Shown here: positions 9,101 through 15,512 of the stretch, piece by piece | How positions within the stretch are numbered: position 1 is the first letter of the stretch | How the letters are laid out: the number at the start of each line of letters is the position of its first letter | Assembly (NCBI RefSeq): GCF_016901225.1 | Contig: NZ_JAFEUL010000013.1 | Span: 1 to 51,701 of the forward strand | Direction of reading: 5' to 3' | Length of the DNA stretch: 51,701 bases | Source of the DNA: Actibacterium sp. 188UL27-1 | Lineage (GTDB): Bacteria > Pseudomonadota > Alphaproteobacteria > Rhodobacterales > Rhodobacteraceae | Program-made: the position numbers and the translations under genes | Notes under the pieces: generated by a model | Databases searched by the model: none | The model's input: the letters and a program-made list of their open reading frames with translations, nothing else | Told to the model about the DNA's origin: nothing

Positions 9101-10352
9101 TGTTGAACTGATCGGCATCGATAATGCGCTGCTGAAAAGCAACTTCTACGCCAATGGTGTGCATATCCAGAACTCGGACAATGTTCGCGTCAGCGGGTTC
9201 GAGATCTCGCATGTGGATCAAGGGATCACTGCTTATACCGGATCCAACAACGTAGAGATCACGAACAACTACATCCACGATACTGCGTTCCGCGGGGTCT
9301 GGACGCTGTGGTCCAATAACGTGAAAGTCGCCCATAACATGATCGAAGCGGCGGGTTTTGACGCGATCGATTTTGATGCAAGCACCTACGACTCAGCTGC
9401 GTTCGAGAACGTTTTCCTTGGCTGGCAGCGCTGGGCGCTGTTCACCGAGGAGGGGGCGCAGCGCAATGACATCGTGAAGAACGTGGCCGTCATGGCGGAC
9501 TTTGATACCAGTTCACCCCACGGGCCCGATCCAAAGGCCCTTTATACCATGGGCTTTACCGCCAAGGGTGACATGGGATGGTATCCAAGCCCGAACAAGA
9601 AGATCACGGCAGACACGTATTTCATAGAGAACGATATGTGGAAGCCGTCGAACTATACCAAGAAGCAGTCGGGCGGGGATTATTTTGCCAACCGTGCGCC
9701 TGAGGATATTGGGAAGACGTACTTTTGGGATAACGGCGGCAATGTCGGGTATGCCAAAGACGGCAAGCGGGACAAACCTGACTGGCAGGAGGACCCTGAC
9801 GACCTGTGGCACAATGCCGAGCTTGATCTGAGCGGGACTAAGGGCAAGGACAAGATCGCCGCGTTGGAGAAGCAGTTCCCGGTGTATTCTTCCCAGAAAT
9901 CGGTCGTGGCCGAGGATGATCCTACGCTGGTCGCGGATCCTGATCCGATATTGATTGCCGAACCCGAAACCTCCGCCTTTGATGTGTTCCTGGTGGATGC
10001 GGTGCGGGACTTGCGCCTGGGCGAGATCGCGGATGGCGATGTTATCAATACAAGCGGCCTGGATCTGAACGACCTCTCGCTTGAGATCGTGTCCGAAGAT
10101 GGCACGGCCGAAAGTGTTCGGATCGATCTGGATGGCGCGGTTCAGCTGGAAAACTTTGAGCCATACGCCGCGTTCGGCGACACTCGCGGCGATTTCAAAG
10201 AGGGCGCGATTTCGAACGGTGACCATACGCTCAAGCTGGCATCCTACGCCGCAGACAAGGCTGCGGGCAAAATGCTGGATGAAGAGGAAGTGACGTTCAC
10301 CTTCTCCGCCACGGGCGGGACCAGCCTGATCGATACAGACGTGCTGGGCTGA
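3120..10352 (+). CDS. Giant multimodular extracellular carbohydrate-active protein
   Basis: 2410 residues. Approximate modules: DUF5060-like beta-sandwich 9-100; glycosidase-like region 125-520 with acidic motifs WNLGEEN (about 332) and WDED; a beta-sandwich resembling the collagen-binding-like C-terminal domain of DUF4038 glycosidases to 605; a Pro/Asp linker; carbohydrate-binding-like module 630-800; cadherin-like Ig repeats with VDVLAND motifs at 838-931, 951-1044 and 1058-1150; a nucleoside-hydrolase-like region 1176-1412 with DGNNNDPDD; a second copy of the binding module 1431-1603; two more Ig repeats 1634-1840; right-handed beta-helix 1866-2257; and a C-terminal beta-sandwich 2284-2404 with EPEYAAFGD-like EPYAAFGD. 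There is no signal peptide, RTX repeat or sortase motif, so a type I or other leaderless route is inferred. ATG 3120 is preferred over 3108 because AGGGG (3111-3115) then precedes it. Target polysaccharide unknown. Confidence 0.85.
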   Translation: MANIIGETKTWHKVTLNFEAPRDFNEEPSTFRDYRLDVTFTNSDTGEVITVPGFFAADGNAANSNATSGNIWSANFNPPSEGNWTYEASFRTGKDVAATTYKDAPNAGTAVSFIDGDSGTINVTPSDKTGEDFRAKGMIVQDEGTHFLQHQGDGDYFVRGGPGVPENFLANKDFDNTANGRHDYATHAKDFDGDGPTWDGGKGKAIVGAVNYLAEQGQNTIYMLTNTSGGDGQDVSPWTFAAQDTPKFDKGLNGNEIAKFSTYDVSKLSQWELLFDHMDNKGIYKNVLLQETENDQQLDRGTNADGTSLSVERMVYMREMAARFGHNNGIQWNLGEENTNTNAQRKDMAEYMKSVDGYDHLVTIHSFPNQIDQVYNPLLGETDFDGASFQTNRNSIRDRVEEFRDKSAANGDKWVLTWDEDASGNGKLEAGDSNFDAPNQRGQRDAFWGTLTAGGSGGNWYLKDDNAFSLDQNYDDFTQHKALWTWTAAATKFFNTYVPFWDMRQADGLTSDNDDYVMAKDGEYYVIYLPYGEAGDVNLNLNGQAGETFDVFWYNPRTGGDLIPDGSVNGGGTVQIGGAPNDGGKDWVLLVRNQDAPEFPGGQVITPDPDPQPDPDPAPVTPPDATDGAFQGENGTVVMQAERAQTQGSWRETTVDGETVLLWDAPSSNYGKVDPNEALTYNFVTDQAGTYHIGLHSGRVKSTMGQSELFEGGKARTDTGNDVYVAVIDVETGETIQEPTKLFTNLGGSDQELRFGSTFDAHEKKSPATVQLEAGKEYRLEIIGRSDGYALDMITLNKGGVLRNADAPESPVIGSQPTDPTPIDPTPPVDPNPGSNDAPEARDDTASTGQNKTILIDVLANDRDGDGDTLTLTDVKYDGDTSIVSIVDGKVSVNPLKAASGARTEVIEYTVSDGKGGTDTAILEVNIGGGGAGQPGPTPDPDPVPTPPANKAPDAKDDVAKTGQNQTIMVDVLANDSDPEGGALELVDVRYDGTTSLVSIEDGQIKVNPLQAFSEARTETITYTVKDAQGAQSTANLAVEIGGGGAPNPTPTPPAKTGPDAKDDAASTGQNQTIMVDVLANDAAGDGGALTLTDVKYDGNTALVSIEDGQIKVNPLNAAKNARTEVIEYTVTNADGDTDTATLEVKVGGGGSNPNPAPNPDPSPAPTGNLAADSAHIIFHFDGNNNDPDDIAALPVAALLAKAGGVADKTTFAYGNNVAEKGFSGRFDKLDQGARLANKLGIDTLSYEDGADKTTNALVKILNSGQKVLMIEGGPMETAYRAIDKMNPAYHDNVTLVSHSGWNENRDVVNAPGVIQARTWSDLQRDFPNLNFIEINDQNGGTNNTSGFYNKNWNWMDQSNDPLVKEARDAMELAGGSKENDPSDAGMLFYALTGKQNGTPQDAKAYLDKYLDSPAPTPTPTPDPQPNPGTAGTYLGENGTVVLQAESADAQGNWRQTNVDGKSVLLWDAPSSNYGKVDPKETLSYNFITDEAGTYHIGLHSGRVKSTMGQSELFENGKARTDTGNDAYVAVIDVETGKTVTGPTKLFTGLGGSDRDLRFGSTFDKNHNKSPATVQLEDGKEYRLEITGRSDGYALDMITLNKGGVLRDANAPTSKTGAGDVSPAPVDGPGTGTSAPVAEDDTAATGQNKTIMVDVLANDSDPDGGTLTLMDVKYDGNTALVSIEGGKIKVNPLSAAKNARTETIEYTVTDDEGVTDTATLKVAVGGGSAGAPAPTPAPAPTPPVNKAPVAKDDIAKTGQNQTISVDVLANDSDPDGGKLSLTDVSYGGKTSLVSIEDGEIKVNPLSAARNARTETISYTIEDEKGATDTGTLKVEIGGGASNGGGAPSPNPSPAPAPNPAPAGDVSLAEVREAGVSSRAIDYVYNKIDGNIKDAVLKSDGWNNTIKALNSSEKAPGDAIVISDSSQASLKQIENGDGKTFLLKGDLDFGRTIDVPSNVKIYVDGEITLNGTNNKRDGLGQQKEQSVFLVEGEENVELIGIDNALLKSNFYANGVHIQNSDNVRVSGFEISHVDQGITAYTGSNNVEITNNYIHDTAFRGVWTLWSNNVKVAHNMIEAAGFDAIDFDASTYDSAAFENVFLGWQRWALFTEEGAQRNDIVKNVAVMADFDTSSPHGPDPKALYTMGFTAKGDMGWYPSPNKKITADTYFIENDMWKPSNYTKKQSGGDYFANRAPEDIGKTYFWDNGGNVGYAKDGKRDKPDWQEDPDDLWHNAELDLSGTKGKDKIAALEKQFPVYSSQKSVVAEDDPTLVADPDPILIAEPETSAFDVFLVDAVRDLRLGEIADGDVINTSGLDLNDLSLEIVSEDGTAESVRIDLDGAVQLENFEPYAAFGDTRGDFKEGAISNGDHTLKLASYAADKAAGKMLDEEEVTFTFSATGGTSLIDTDVLG
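5006..5545 (+). repeat. Carbohydrate-binding-like module, copy A of a long coding duplication
   Basis: This region and 7411-7955 encode modules that are about four-fifths identical by eye. Both start GENGTVV and contain LLWDAPSSNYGKVDP, GTYHIGLHSGRVKSTMGQ and GYALDMITLNKGGVLR. The fold is probably a beta-sandwich of the CBM/malectin type. Confidence 0.75.
7411..7955 (+). repeat. Carbohydrate-binding-like module, copy B of the duplication
   Basis: Partner of 5006-5545. It follows the nucleoside-hydrolase-like unit, so the two copies bracket a block made of three Ig repeats plus that unit. Silent third-position differences between the copies suggest the duplication is not very recent. Confidence 0.75.
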
Positions 10353-10387
10353 TCGCCACACGTGGTGTCCCGGGTCACCGGGTGCTG

Positions 10388-10417
10388 AAAAAGCCGGGCC
10401 GTTGGGTCCGGCTTTTT
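10388..10417. terminator. Strong bidirectional intrinsic terminator
   Basis: AAAAAGCCGG (10388-10397) pairs perfectly with CCGGCTTTTT (10408-10417) across a 10-base loop. The GC stem has A-run and T-run flanks, so it works on either strand. It serves both the giant gene ending at 10352 and the minus-strand unit ending at 10474. Confidence 0.85.
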
Positions 10418-10473
10418 CATGTCGCTGATGGTCTGATCGCTATGGCCAAACATGTACCGGGCTGGGCCGATGG

Positions 10474-10827
10474 TCACGTCTTCAAAAATTCCGCGTCCAG
10501 GATGTTATCATGTCCGACCCATTGACAGGGCCGATCTTCTTTCAGATGTTTGGGCGGCAAAACGAGGAAAATTTCAGAAAGACCGGCTGCGACCTTGTAG
10601 GCAAAGTAACCGGGCCGCAAAAAGGTCGGAGTTAGTTTCATCACTACTCCGGTATAGGGATCATCCTCATCATCCGGCATTGCAGTGTTCCAGATGAAAC
10701 AGACGCCTGTCGTCTGGCTCTCGTAGACGCCCTGGAAAGGCGGATTGGTGTTCACATTATAATGCGGCCGATCAGCGTCTATGCAGAAATGCCATCCTTT
10801 TCGGGATAGATGCAGATCACAGCGCAT
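10474..10827 (-). CDS. Small uncharacterised protein
   Basis: 117 residues, soluble, rich in Pro and aromatic residues, with three Cys (C3, C15 and one in GVCFIWNT) and a DDEDD acidic patch; no signal peptide or membrane segment. I do not recognise the family. It begins 5 bases after the second Lin0512-family gene and ends just before the shared terminator, so it is the last gene of that minus-strand unit. No Shine-Dalgarno is obvious, consistent with translational coupling to the gene before it. A role connected with the Lin0512 pair is an inference from position only. Confidence 0.65.
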   Translation of the reverse strand: MRCDLHLSRKGWHFCIDADRPHYNVNTNPPFQGVYESQTTGVCFIWNTAMPDDEDDPYTGVVMKLTPTFLRPGYFAYKVAAGLSEIFLVLPPKHLKEDRPCQWVGHDNILDAEFLKT

Positions 10828-10832
10828 CGGTT

Positions 10833-11180
10833 CTACTGGCTCTGAGGGGGCAGAAACGCCTCGATTGCGGCGCTGGCCACCACCGTGACATTGCCGGTAT
10901 TCGGATTGGTGATGTAGAGGCCGCCCTTGACCGCGCGCACAGTTGCCTTGCCGCGGGGCAGTGTTGCGGTCAGCGTCGGGATATCGACGCTGTCGGGGTC
11001 GGGTATGCCGATGGTCACCTGCAGGCGCATCTCATCGTGACTGATGCCAAGGCTTTCAAAAAGCGGGATCGAGGAATGACGCATCGCATCCTCGATGGCG
11101 CGGGTTGCGGCTTTGGTCTGATCCTGACCGTAAAGGTCATTGCCCATGCCCATTTCGATGATGAAACGTTGGTCGGTCAT
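10833..11180 (-). CDS. Lin0512 family protein (second of a tandem pair)
   Basis: 115 residues of the Lin0512 family (conserved bacterial proteins of unknown function). The family start is visible as FIIEMGMGNDLYGQD followed by TKAATRAIEDAMRHSSIP, and the Gly/Asn-rich end carries ITNPNTGN. Its ATG overlaps the stop of the paralogue at 11177-11180 by four bases (ATGA), indicating coupled translation. The two proteins share the layout but differ at most positions, so they may form a heteromer; that is inference. Cytoplasmic; no catalytic motif is known for the family. Confidence 0.85.
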   Translation of the reverse strand: MTDQRFIIEMGMGNDLYGQDQTKAATRAIEDAMRHSSIPLFESLGISHDEMRLQVTIGIPDPDSVDIPTLTATLPRGKATVRAVKGGLYITNPNTGNVTVVASAAIEAFLPPQSQ

Positions 11181-11515
11181 CGGGCAATCTCCAAGGCCAC
11201 ATGGATCGCCACATTGGCCATAACAGTCGGGTTGCCATCGGGGCGTGGGATATCCAGCCCGCCATGGACCACGTCAAATCTGATCTGGCCGTAGGGAAAG
11301 ATGTCGGTCAGCTTGTCCGTCTGGACCTGATCCGGCTGCTGGACCCCGATCTGGACGGTGATCTGCATCGCCTCCTTCGGTTGGCCGAACAGTTCTGCGA
11401 GGTTGATCGAATTGTGCCACAGCGCGTCCTGAATGCCGCGCCGGGCAGCCTGGGTATAATCTTGCCGACGGAGGGATGACCCCATCCCGAATTCCGTGAT
11501 TAATCTTGTGGGCAT
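11177..11515 (-). CDS. Lin0512 family protein (first of a tandem pair)
   Basis: 112 residues, paralogous to the next gene. It shows LITEFGMGSSLRRQDYTQAARRGIQDALWHNSI in two adjoining segments (5-18 and 19-37), and the matching C-terminal block is DIPRPDGNPTVMANVAI. A good Shine-Dalgarno (GGAGGGACC on the minus strand, 11524-11516) sits directly before ATG 11515. It lies 183 bases downstream of gci on the same strand, so it may be co-transcribed with it or have its own promoter there. Function unknown. Confidence 0.85.
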   Translation of the reverse strand: MPTRLITEFGMGSSLRRQDYTQAARRGIQDALWHNSINLAELFGQPKEAMQITVQIGVQQPDQVQTDKLTDIFPYGQIRFDVVHGGLDIPRPDGNPTVMANVAIHVALEIAR

Positions 11516-11698
11516 GGTCCCTCCTTGGTCGAGGGAACCGTCGCAGCGTCGGATCGAAAAGAAAAGGGTCCAAGGTCCTCGCCAGCCCCGGTTGGCTCAT
11601 CGCATCAACTCGACTGTATGGTCGATGGCGCTGGCAAAAATCTGGGTGTCAGAAGACATGTCGATGCTGTTCAAAAGCGCGCGGGACAGAATAGCGTT

Positions 11699-12832
11699 TT
11701 ATGGCGTGGGGCTGTACTGGTCGAGGGCTGCGCGATCAATCTCGATCCCCAAGCCAGGGGCGTCTGGGATTTGGACGGCGCCGTTTTTGTGGTCAAGCGG
11801 CTTGGTCAGGATAGCTTGGCGAAAGGGCATATCCGTGCGGTCGAATTCCAGGATCGGGTCGCGGGCCTCGGGCCGGGGCGGATCGGGAAGTTGGGCGGCC
11901 ATCCATTGCAGTGATGCCGCGATCTGTACGCCGGTGCCCCAGACATGGGGGACGAGGCGTGTGCCCGCCAAGGTGGCCTGGTCGGCGACGCGCCGCATCT
12001 CGGTGAAGCCGCCCACGCCGCAAAGATCGGGTTGCAGGATGTCGACGGCGCGAGCGTCGAGGGCCTGCTGCATCGCCCAACGCCCGTGCCAGGTTTCGCC
12101 GCCGGCAACGGGTATCGGCTGGCCTGCACGGACATCCTGGTAGGCGGTAAGGTTTTCGGGGATCACCGGCTCCTCGAACCAGGCGATGTCATAGGGTGCG
12201 GCGGCTTGGCCTAGCGCGATGGCCTCTCCCGTATCGTAGCCATGATTGGCGTCGATCATCAGCGCCATGTCAGGGCCGATTGCATCGCGGACGGCGGCGA
12301 TCACGCGCAGATCTTCGGCCACGTCGAAACCGATTTTGATTTTGACAGCGTCGAAGCCTTGGGCGCGGTAATCGGCGACTTCTGCCGCGATATCTTCGAC
12401 TCGGTCCACGCCGTCGCGGCGGAAGGATCCGGTGGCATAGGCGCGGACGCTATCCCGAACGCGGCCGCCCAGCAGAGTTGCGACTGGCATACCGAAATGT
12501 TTGCCCTTGATGTCCCAAAGCGCCACGTCGATCCCGGAAAGCGCCGTTATGGCGAGGCCGCGCATCCCCTGGTCGCGCAACAGGTTGTAGGCCTGTAGCC
12601 AAAGGGGTTCGGTCCGCAGGGGATCGGCGCCGAGGAAGACCGGTTTGTAGTGGTTGATCACGGCGGCGTTGAGGGCAGGCGGGCCGAGACATTCACCCCA
12701 GCCGGTGGTGCCGTCTTCGCAGGTGACCTCCACCAGCAGGTGGCGGCGGTGGTCGAACCTGGCGGAGGCGCTCTCAAACGCGGTGTCGAGCTTGTGTTCC
12801 AGAATATGGGTTTGGATGGCGGCAATTTTCAT
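11699..12832 (-). CDS. gci: Galactarolactone cycloisomerase (enolase superfamily)
   Basis: 377 residues, closely resembling the Agrobacterium enzyme that opens D-galactaro-1,4-lactone to 3-deoxy-2-keto-hexarate. Enolase-superfamily features are complete: KIKIG (164-168, base K166), metal ligands D194 (DANHGY), E220 (FEEP) and E246 (GGETWHG), and H296 in HVWGTG. The N-terminal specificity segment LDTAFESASARFD matches the Gci type. It is divergent from udh with 68 bases between the starts, which fits one pathway: Udh makes the aldarolactone and Gci converts it. Residue-by-residue agreement in both capping and barrel domains makes this assignment firmer than a generic mandelate-racemase call. 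Confidence 0.9.
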   Translation of the reverse strand: MKIAAIQTHILEHKLDTAFESASARFDHRRHLLVEVTCEDGTTGWGECLGPPALNAAVINHYKPVFLGADPLRTEPLWLQAYNLLRDQGMRGLAITALSGIDVALWDIKGKHFGMPVATLLGGRVRDSVRAYATGSFRRDGVDRVEDIAAEVADYRAQGFDAVKIKIGFDVAEDLRVIAAVRDAIGPDMALMIDANHGYDTGEAIALGQAAAPYDIAWFEEPVIPENLTAYQDVRAGQPIPVAGGETWHGRWAMQQALDARAVDILQPDLCGVGGFTEMRRVADQATLAGTRLVPHVWGTGVQIAASLQWMAAQLPDPPRPEARDPILEFDRTDMPFRQAILTKPLDHKNGAVQIPDAPGLGIEIDRAALDQYSPTP

Positions 12833-12900
12833 GGGTGCAGGTTTGGCGATGGTACGTCCGGCGTCAATGGTCCATGATCCTGCTAAAACGGGGGCGCGGT

Positions 12901-13677
12901 ATGGAACGGTTGCTGATCACAGGGGCTGCGGGTGGCATGGGGCGACTGGTGCGGCCCCGGCTGGCAGGGCTGGCCCGGATATTGCGGCTGTCGGATGTGA
13001 CGGAATTGGAGGCCGGGCCGGGCGAGGAATTTGTGGCCTGCGACCTGGCAGATGGTGCCGCTGTGCGGGAGCTGGTCGCGGGTTGCAACGGGGTTGTGCA
13101 TCTGGGCGGGATCTCGGTCGAGGGGCCGTTTGACCCGATCCGGGAGGCCAACATCACAGGCGTTTACAACCTGTATGAGGCCGTGCGGGCGAATCCGTGC
13201 CGGGTGCTGTTTGCCAGTTCGAACCATGTTGTCGGCTATTATCGGCAGGATCAACGGTTAAAAGGCTATGAACCCACCTTGCCTGACAGCCTTTATGGTG
13301 TGTCCAAGGTGTTTGGTGAGCAGATGGCGCTGCTGTACTGGCAGAAATTCGGGATCGAGACGGCGCGGGTGCGGATCGGGTCGTGCGAGGACGAACCGTC
13401 GGATGTGCGGCGGCTGGCGACCTGGCTGAGCCCGGATGATTTTGCGCGGCTGGTGGAACGGGTATTTGCCGTGCCGCGGCTGGGATGCCCGGTGGTGTGG
13501 GGCGTGTCGCAGACCAGTACGGGATGGTGGGACAATAGCGATGCAGGGTATCTGGGGTGGGAGCCGCAGGACAGTGTCGAGCCATTTCGCAACCGGTTCG
13601 AGGCCCCCCATGATCCGGATGATCCGTTGGTGAAATGGCAAGGCGGAGCCTTTATCCGCGAACCGATTTACAAATAG
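12901..13677 (+). CDS. udh: Uronate dehydrogenase
   Basis: 258-residue short-chain dehydrogenase/epimerase-fold enzyme oxidising D-galacturonate or D-glucuronate with NAD+ to the aldarolactone. The NAD motif is TGAAGGMG (7-14), the catalytic Y132-x3-K136 pair is in LYGVSKVFGE, and Udh hallmarks include HLGGISVEGPF, FASSNHVVGYY, RIGSCEDEP and GWWDNSDAGYLGW. ATG 12901 is used because the Rossmann strand begins at residue 3; an in-frame codon 66 bases upstream adds an unconserved tail. The stop overlaps the start of the exporter gene by one base (TAGTG). Confidence 0.92.
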   Translation: MERLLITGAAGGMGRLVRPRLAGLARILRLSDVTELEAGPGEEFVACDLADGAAVRELVAGCNGVVHLGGISVEGPFDPIREANITGVYNLYEAVRANPCRVLFASSNHVVGYYRQDQRLKGYEPTLPDSLYGVSKVFGEQMALLYWQKFGIETARVRIGSCEDEPSDVRRLATWLSPDDFARLVERVFAVPRLGCPVVWGVSQTSTGWWDNSDAGYLGWEPQDSVEPFRNRFEAPHDPDDPLVKWQGGAFIREPIYK

Positions 13678-14420
13678 TGGATCCGGTCACCTTCTCTGTG
13701 TTTGTGGCGGTGACCTTTGTGTTGGCGGGGGCCGTCAAAGGGTTAACGGGTCTGGGCCTGCCCATGGCGGCGATCGGGGTGATGACGTTCTTCCTGGACC
13801 CACGGACGGCCATCGCGCTGGTGCTGTTCCCGATGTTGATGACCAATGTCTGGCAGGTTTGGCGTATGGGGCAGGTCTGGGCAGCATTGAAGCGGTACAA
13901 GCTGTTTGCCGGCGCGCTGGTGGTTTGCGTTTGGGTGACGACTGTCCTGACGGTCAATGTCAGCGATGGCGTGATCCAGGGGAGTTTGGGCGTGGTGCTG
14001 GTGGTGTTTGCCGGGGTCAGCATGCGGTTTCAGATCCCGCGGCTGCCGGACCGGTGGGACGCAACTGCGCAACTGATCATGGGTGGAGCGTCGGGTGTTT
14101 TGGGTGGCCTCACATCCATTTGGGCACCGACCATGGCGACCTACCTGCATGCGCGACACGTTGAAAAAGATGAGTTCGTCCGTGCCACTGGCTTGCTGAT
14201 CCTGCTGGGCAGCCTGCCTCTGATCGCTGGATATACGCGAGCGGGGTTTCTGACGGGGCCATTGGCAGGCTATTCGCTGGTATTGTTGGTGCCATCGCTG
14301 ATTGGGTTCACCCTGGGGGAGTGGTTGCGGGCCAGGATCTCCCCTGAGCGATTTCGCTTAATACTACTTTATGTTTTTGTGATTGTTGGGCTGAACCTGA
14401 TCCGTCGTGCCTTGTTCTGA
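13677..14420 (+). CDS. TauE/SafE family membrane exporter
   Basis: 247 residues with about eight hydrophobic segments and the TauE/SafE motif GAVKGLTGLGLP near the N-terminus, repeated in degenerate form mid-protein (GGASGVLGGLTSIW). Family members export sulfite, sulfoacetate or related organic anions across the inner membrane. GTG 13677 overlaps the udh stop (TAGTG), giving a start right at the first membrane helix (VTFSVFVAVTFVLAGA). It lies 43 bases before comD, and the pairing with sulfopyruvate decarboxylase favours sulfite or a C2/C3 sulfonate as substrate (inference). Confidence 0.85.
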   Translation: MDPVTFSVFVAVTFVLAGAVKGLTGLGLPMAAIGVMTFFLDPRTAIALVLFPMLMTNVWQVWRMGQVWAALKRYKLFAGALVVCVWVTTVLTVNVSDGVIQGSLGVVLVVFAGVSMRFQIPRLPDRWDATAQLIMGGASGVLGGLTSIWAPTMATYLHARHVEKDEFVRATGLLILLGSLPLIAGYTRAGFLTGPLAGYSLVLLVPSLIGFTLGEWLRARISPERFRLILLYVFVIVGLNLIRRALF

Positions 14421-14463
14421 CCAAAGAACCGGGCATAGGGTTGGGCCAAATTGGGAGGCGTGC

Positions 14464-14967
14464 ATGGGAATTGATGACAGGATCCTTGCGGATCTGGTGA
14501 AGCACCGGATCGAATTTGTGACGACGGTGCCGTGCAAGCAACTGGCCGGTGTCATCGAAGGGATCGATACGACGCCGTCGATTTTGCATGTGCCATCCAA
14601 CAAGGAAGATGAGGGGATGGGCCTGTGCGCCGGTGCCTGGATGGGCGGCAAGCGCCCGGCGATCATTATGCAGAACACCGCCATTGGGGTTACGATCAAC
14701 GCGTTGGCGACGCTCACGCAATTCTACCGGATGCCCTTGCCCATGCTGATCAGTTACCGCGGTGAGGTGGGCGAACCCGTGGCCTGTCAGGTCGAGATGG
14801 CGGTGCATACCAAGGCGTTGCTCGCGCAGCTTTGCATCCCGACCTATCACTTTCATCGGCAAAGCGATGTCGAGGAGTTGGACGGCATTCTGGGACATTG
14901 CTTCATGGCGTCGAAACCCGTTGCCGTACTGATGGATGCGACCTTCTGGAAGGGGGAGTTGCAGTGA
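14464..14967 (+). CDS. comD: Sulfopyruvate decarboxylase, alpha subunit
   Basis: 167 residues, the ThDP PYR-domain half of a two-subunit decarboxylase that turns 3-sulfopyruvate into sulfoacetaldehyde. Conserved blocks: VTTVPCKQLAGVI (19-31), HVPSNKEDEGMGLCAGAW (42-59, containing the ThDP-activating Glu) and a long IIMQNTAIGVTINAL segment. ATG 14464 follows GGGAGG at 14453-14458. The stop overlaps the GTG of the next gene (GTGA). Phosphonopyruvate decarboxylase is the nearest alternative, but no phosphonate genes are in sight and a TauE-type exporter is next door. Confidence 0.82.
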   Translation: MGIDDRILADLVKHRIEFVTTVPCKQLAGVIEGIDTTPSILHVPSNKEDEGMGLCAGAWMGGKRPAIIMQNTAIGVTINALATLTQFYRMPLPMLISYRGEVGEPVACQVEMAVHTKALLAQLCIPTYHFHRQSDVEELDGILGHCFMASKPVAVLMDATFWKGELQ

Positions 14968-15512
14968 AACACGCGGCCCTTACCACGGCTTTGACCTGCG
15001 CCTTGGGCACGGCGGTGCAGGCCAGTTCCGTGGAATATGCGTTCTGCTGGATCGGTGACAATGGTTACACGATGGAAGGCCGGATGCAGTTCGACGATGC
15101 CTTGTTGGAGACCGGTCTGATCTCACAAGACGATATCACAAGATTCGAGATCCGGGGATACCGGGACGATGCCCCCCTTGGATCATGGTCATTGGCGCAG
15201 TTGACACCCGAGACGACCTGGGTGCTGAGTTTTGACACGACGCGGCTGGAATTTCCTACGGGCAGCACCGGCAACAATGATCTGCAGGCCTGGAATGCTG
15301 ATGGTACGGCCAGCAATTGCGGTAATCCCGGCTTTGGCTTTAACGCGGGCAACAATGCGCAGGATGTCTGCGTAAACGGTGAGTGGCGCACGGATTCGAT
15401 GGTGGACCGGTTCACGCCCTTGCAGGTCTTTCCGGCGGGGTCGGAACGGGCCTGTGGCGACCCAGATCTGCTGAGCCAGGTAATGCGCCCTAAACGGGAG
15501 GAACGGACATGA
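14964..15512 (+). CDS. Small secreted protein of unknown function between comD and comE
   Basis: 182 residues from GTG 14964. A Sec signal peptide is clear: K2-H3, hydrophobic stretch ALTTALTCALGTAVQA, cleavage probably after AQA-like VQA-SS around residue 20. The mature part is beta-rich with paired Cys (FCWIGDNGY, ASNCGNPGFGFN, DVCVNG, RACGD). Similar architecture occurs in small alphaproteobacterial exported proteins with PEP-CTERM-like tails, but no such tail is present here. The gene overlaps comD by GTGA and comE by ATGA, so translation of the three is coupled although this product is exported and its neighbours are cytoplasmic. Function unknown. Confidence 0.75.
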   Translation: MKHAALTTALTCALGTAVQASSVEYAFCWIGDNGYTMEGRMQFDDALLETGLISQDDITRFEIRGYRDDAPLGSWSLAQLTPETTWVLSFDTTRLEFPTGSTGNNDLQAWNADGTASNCGNPGFGFNAGNNAQDVCVNGEWRTDSMVDRFTPLQVFPAGSERACGDPDLLSQVMRPKREERT

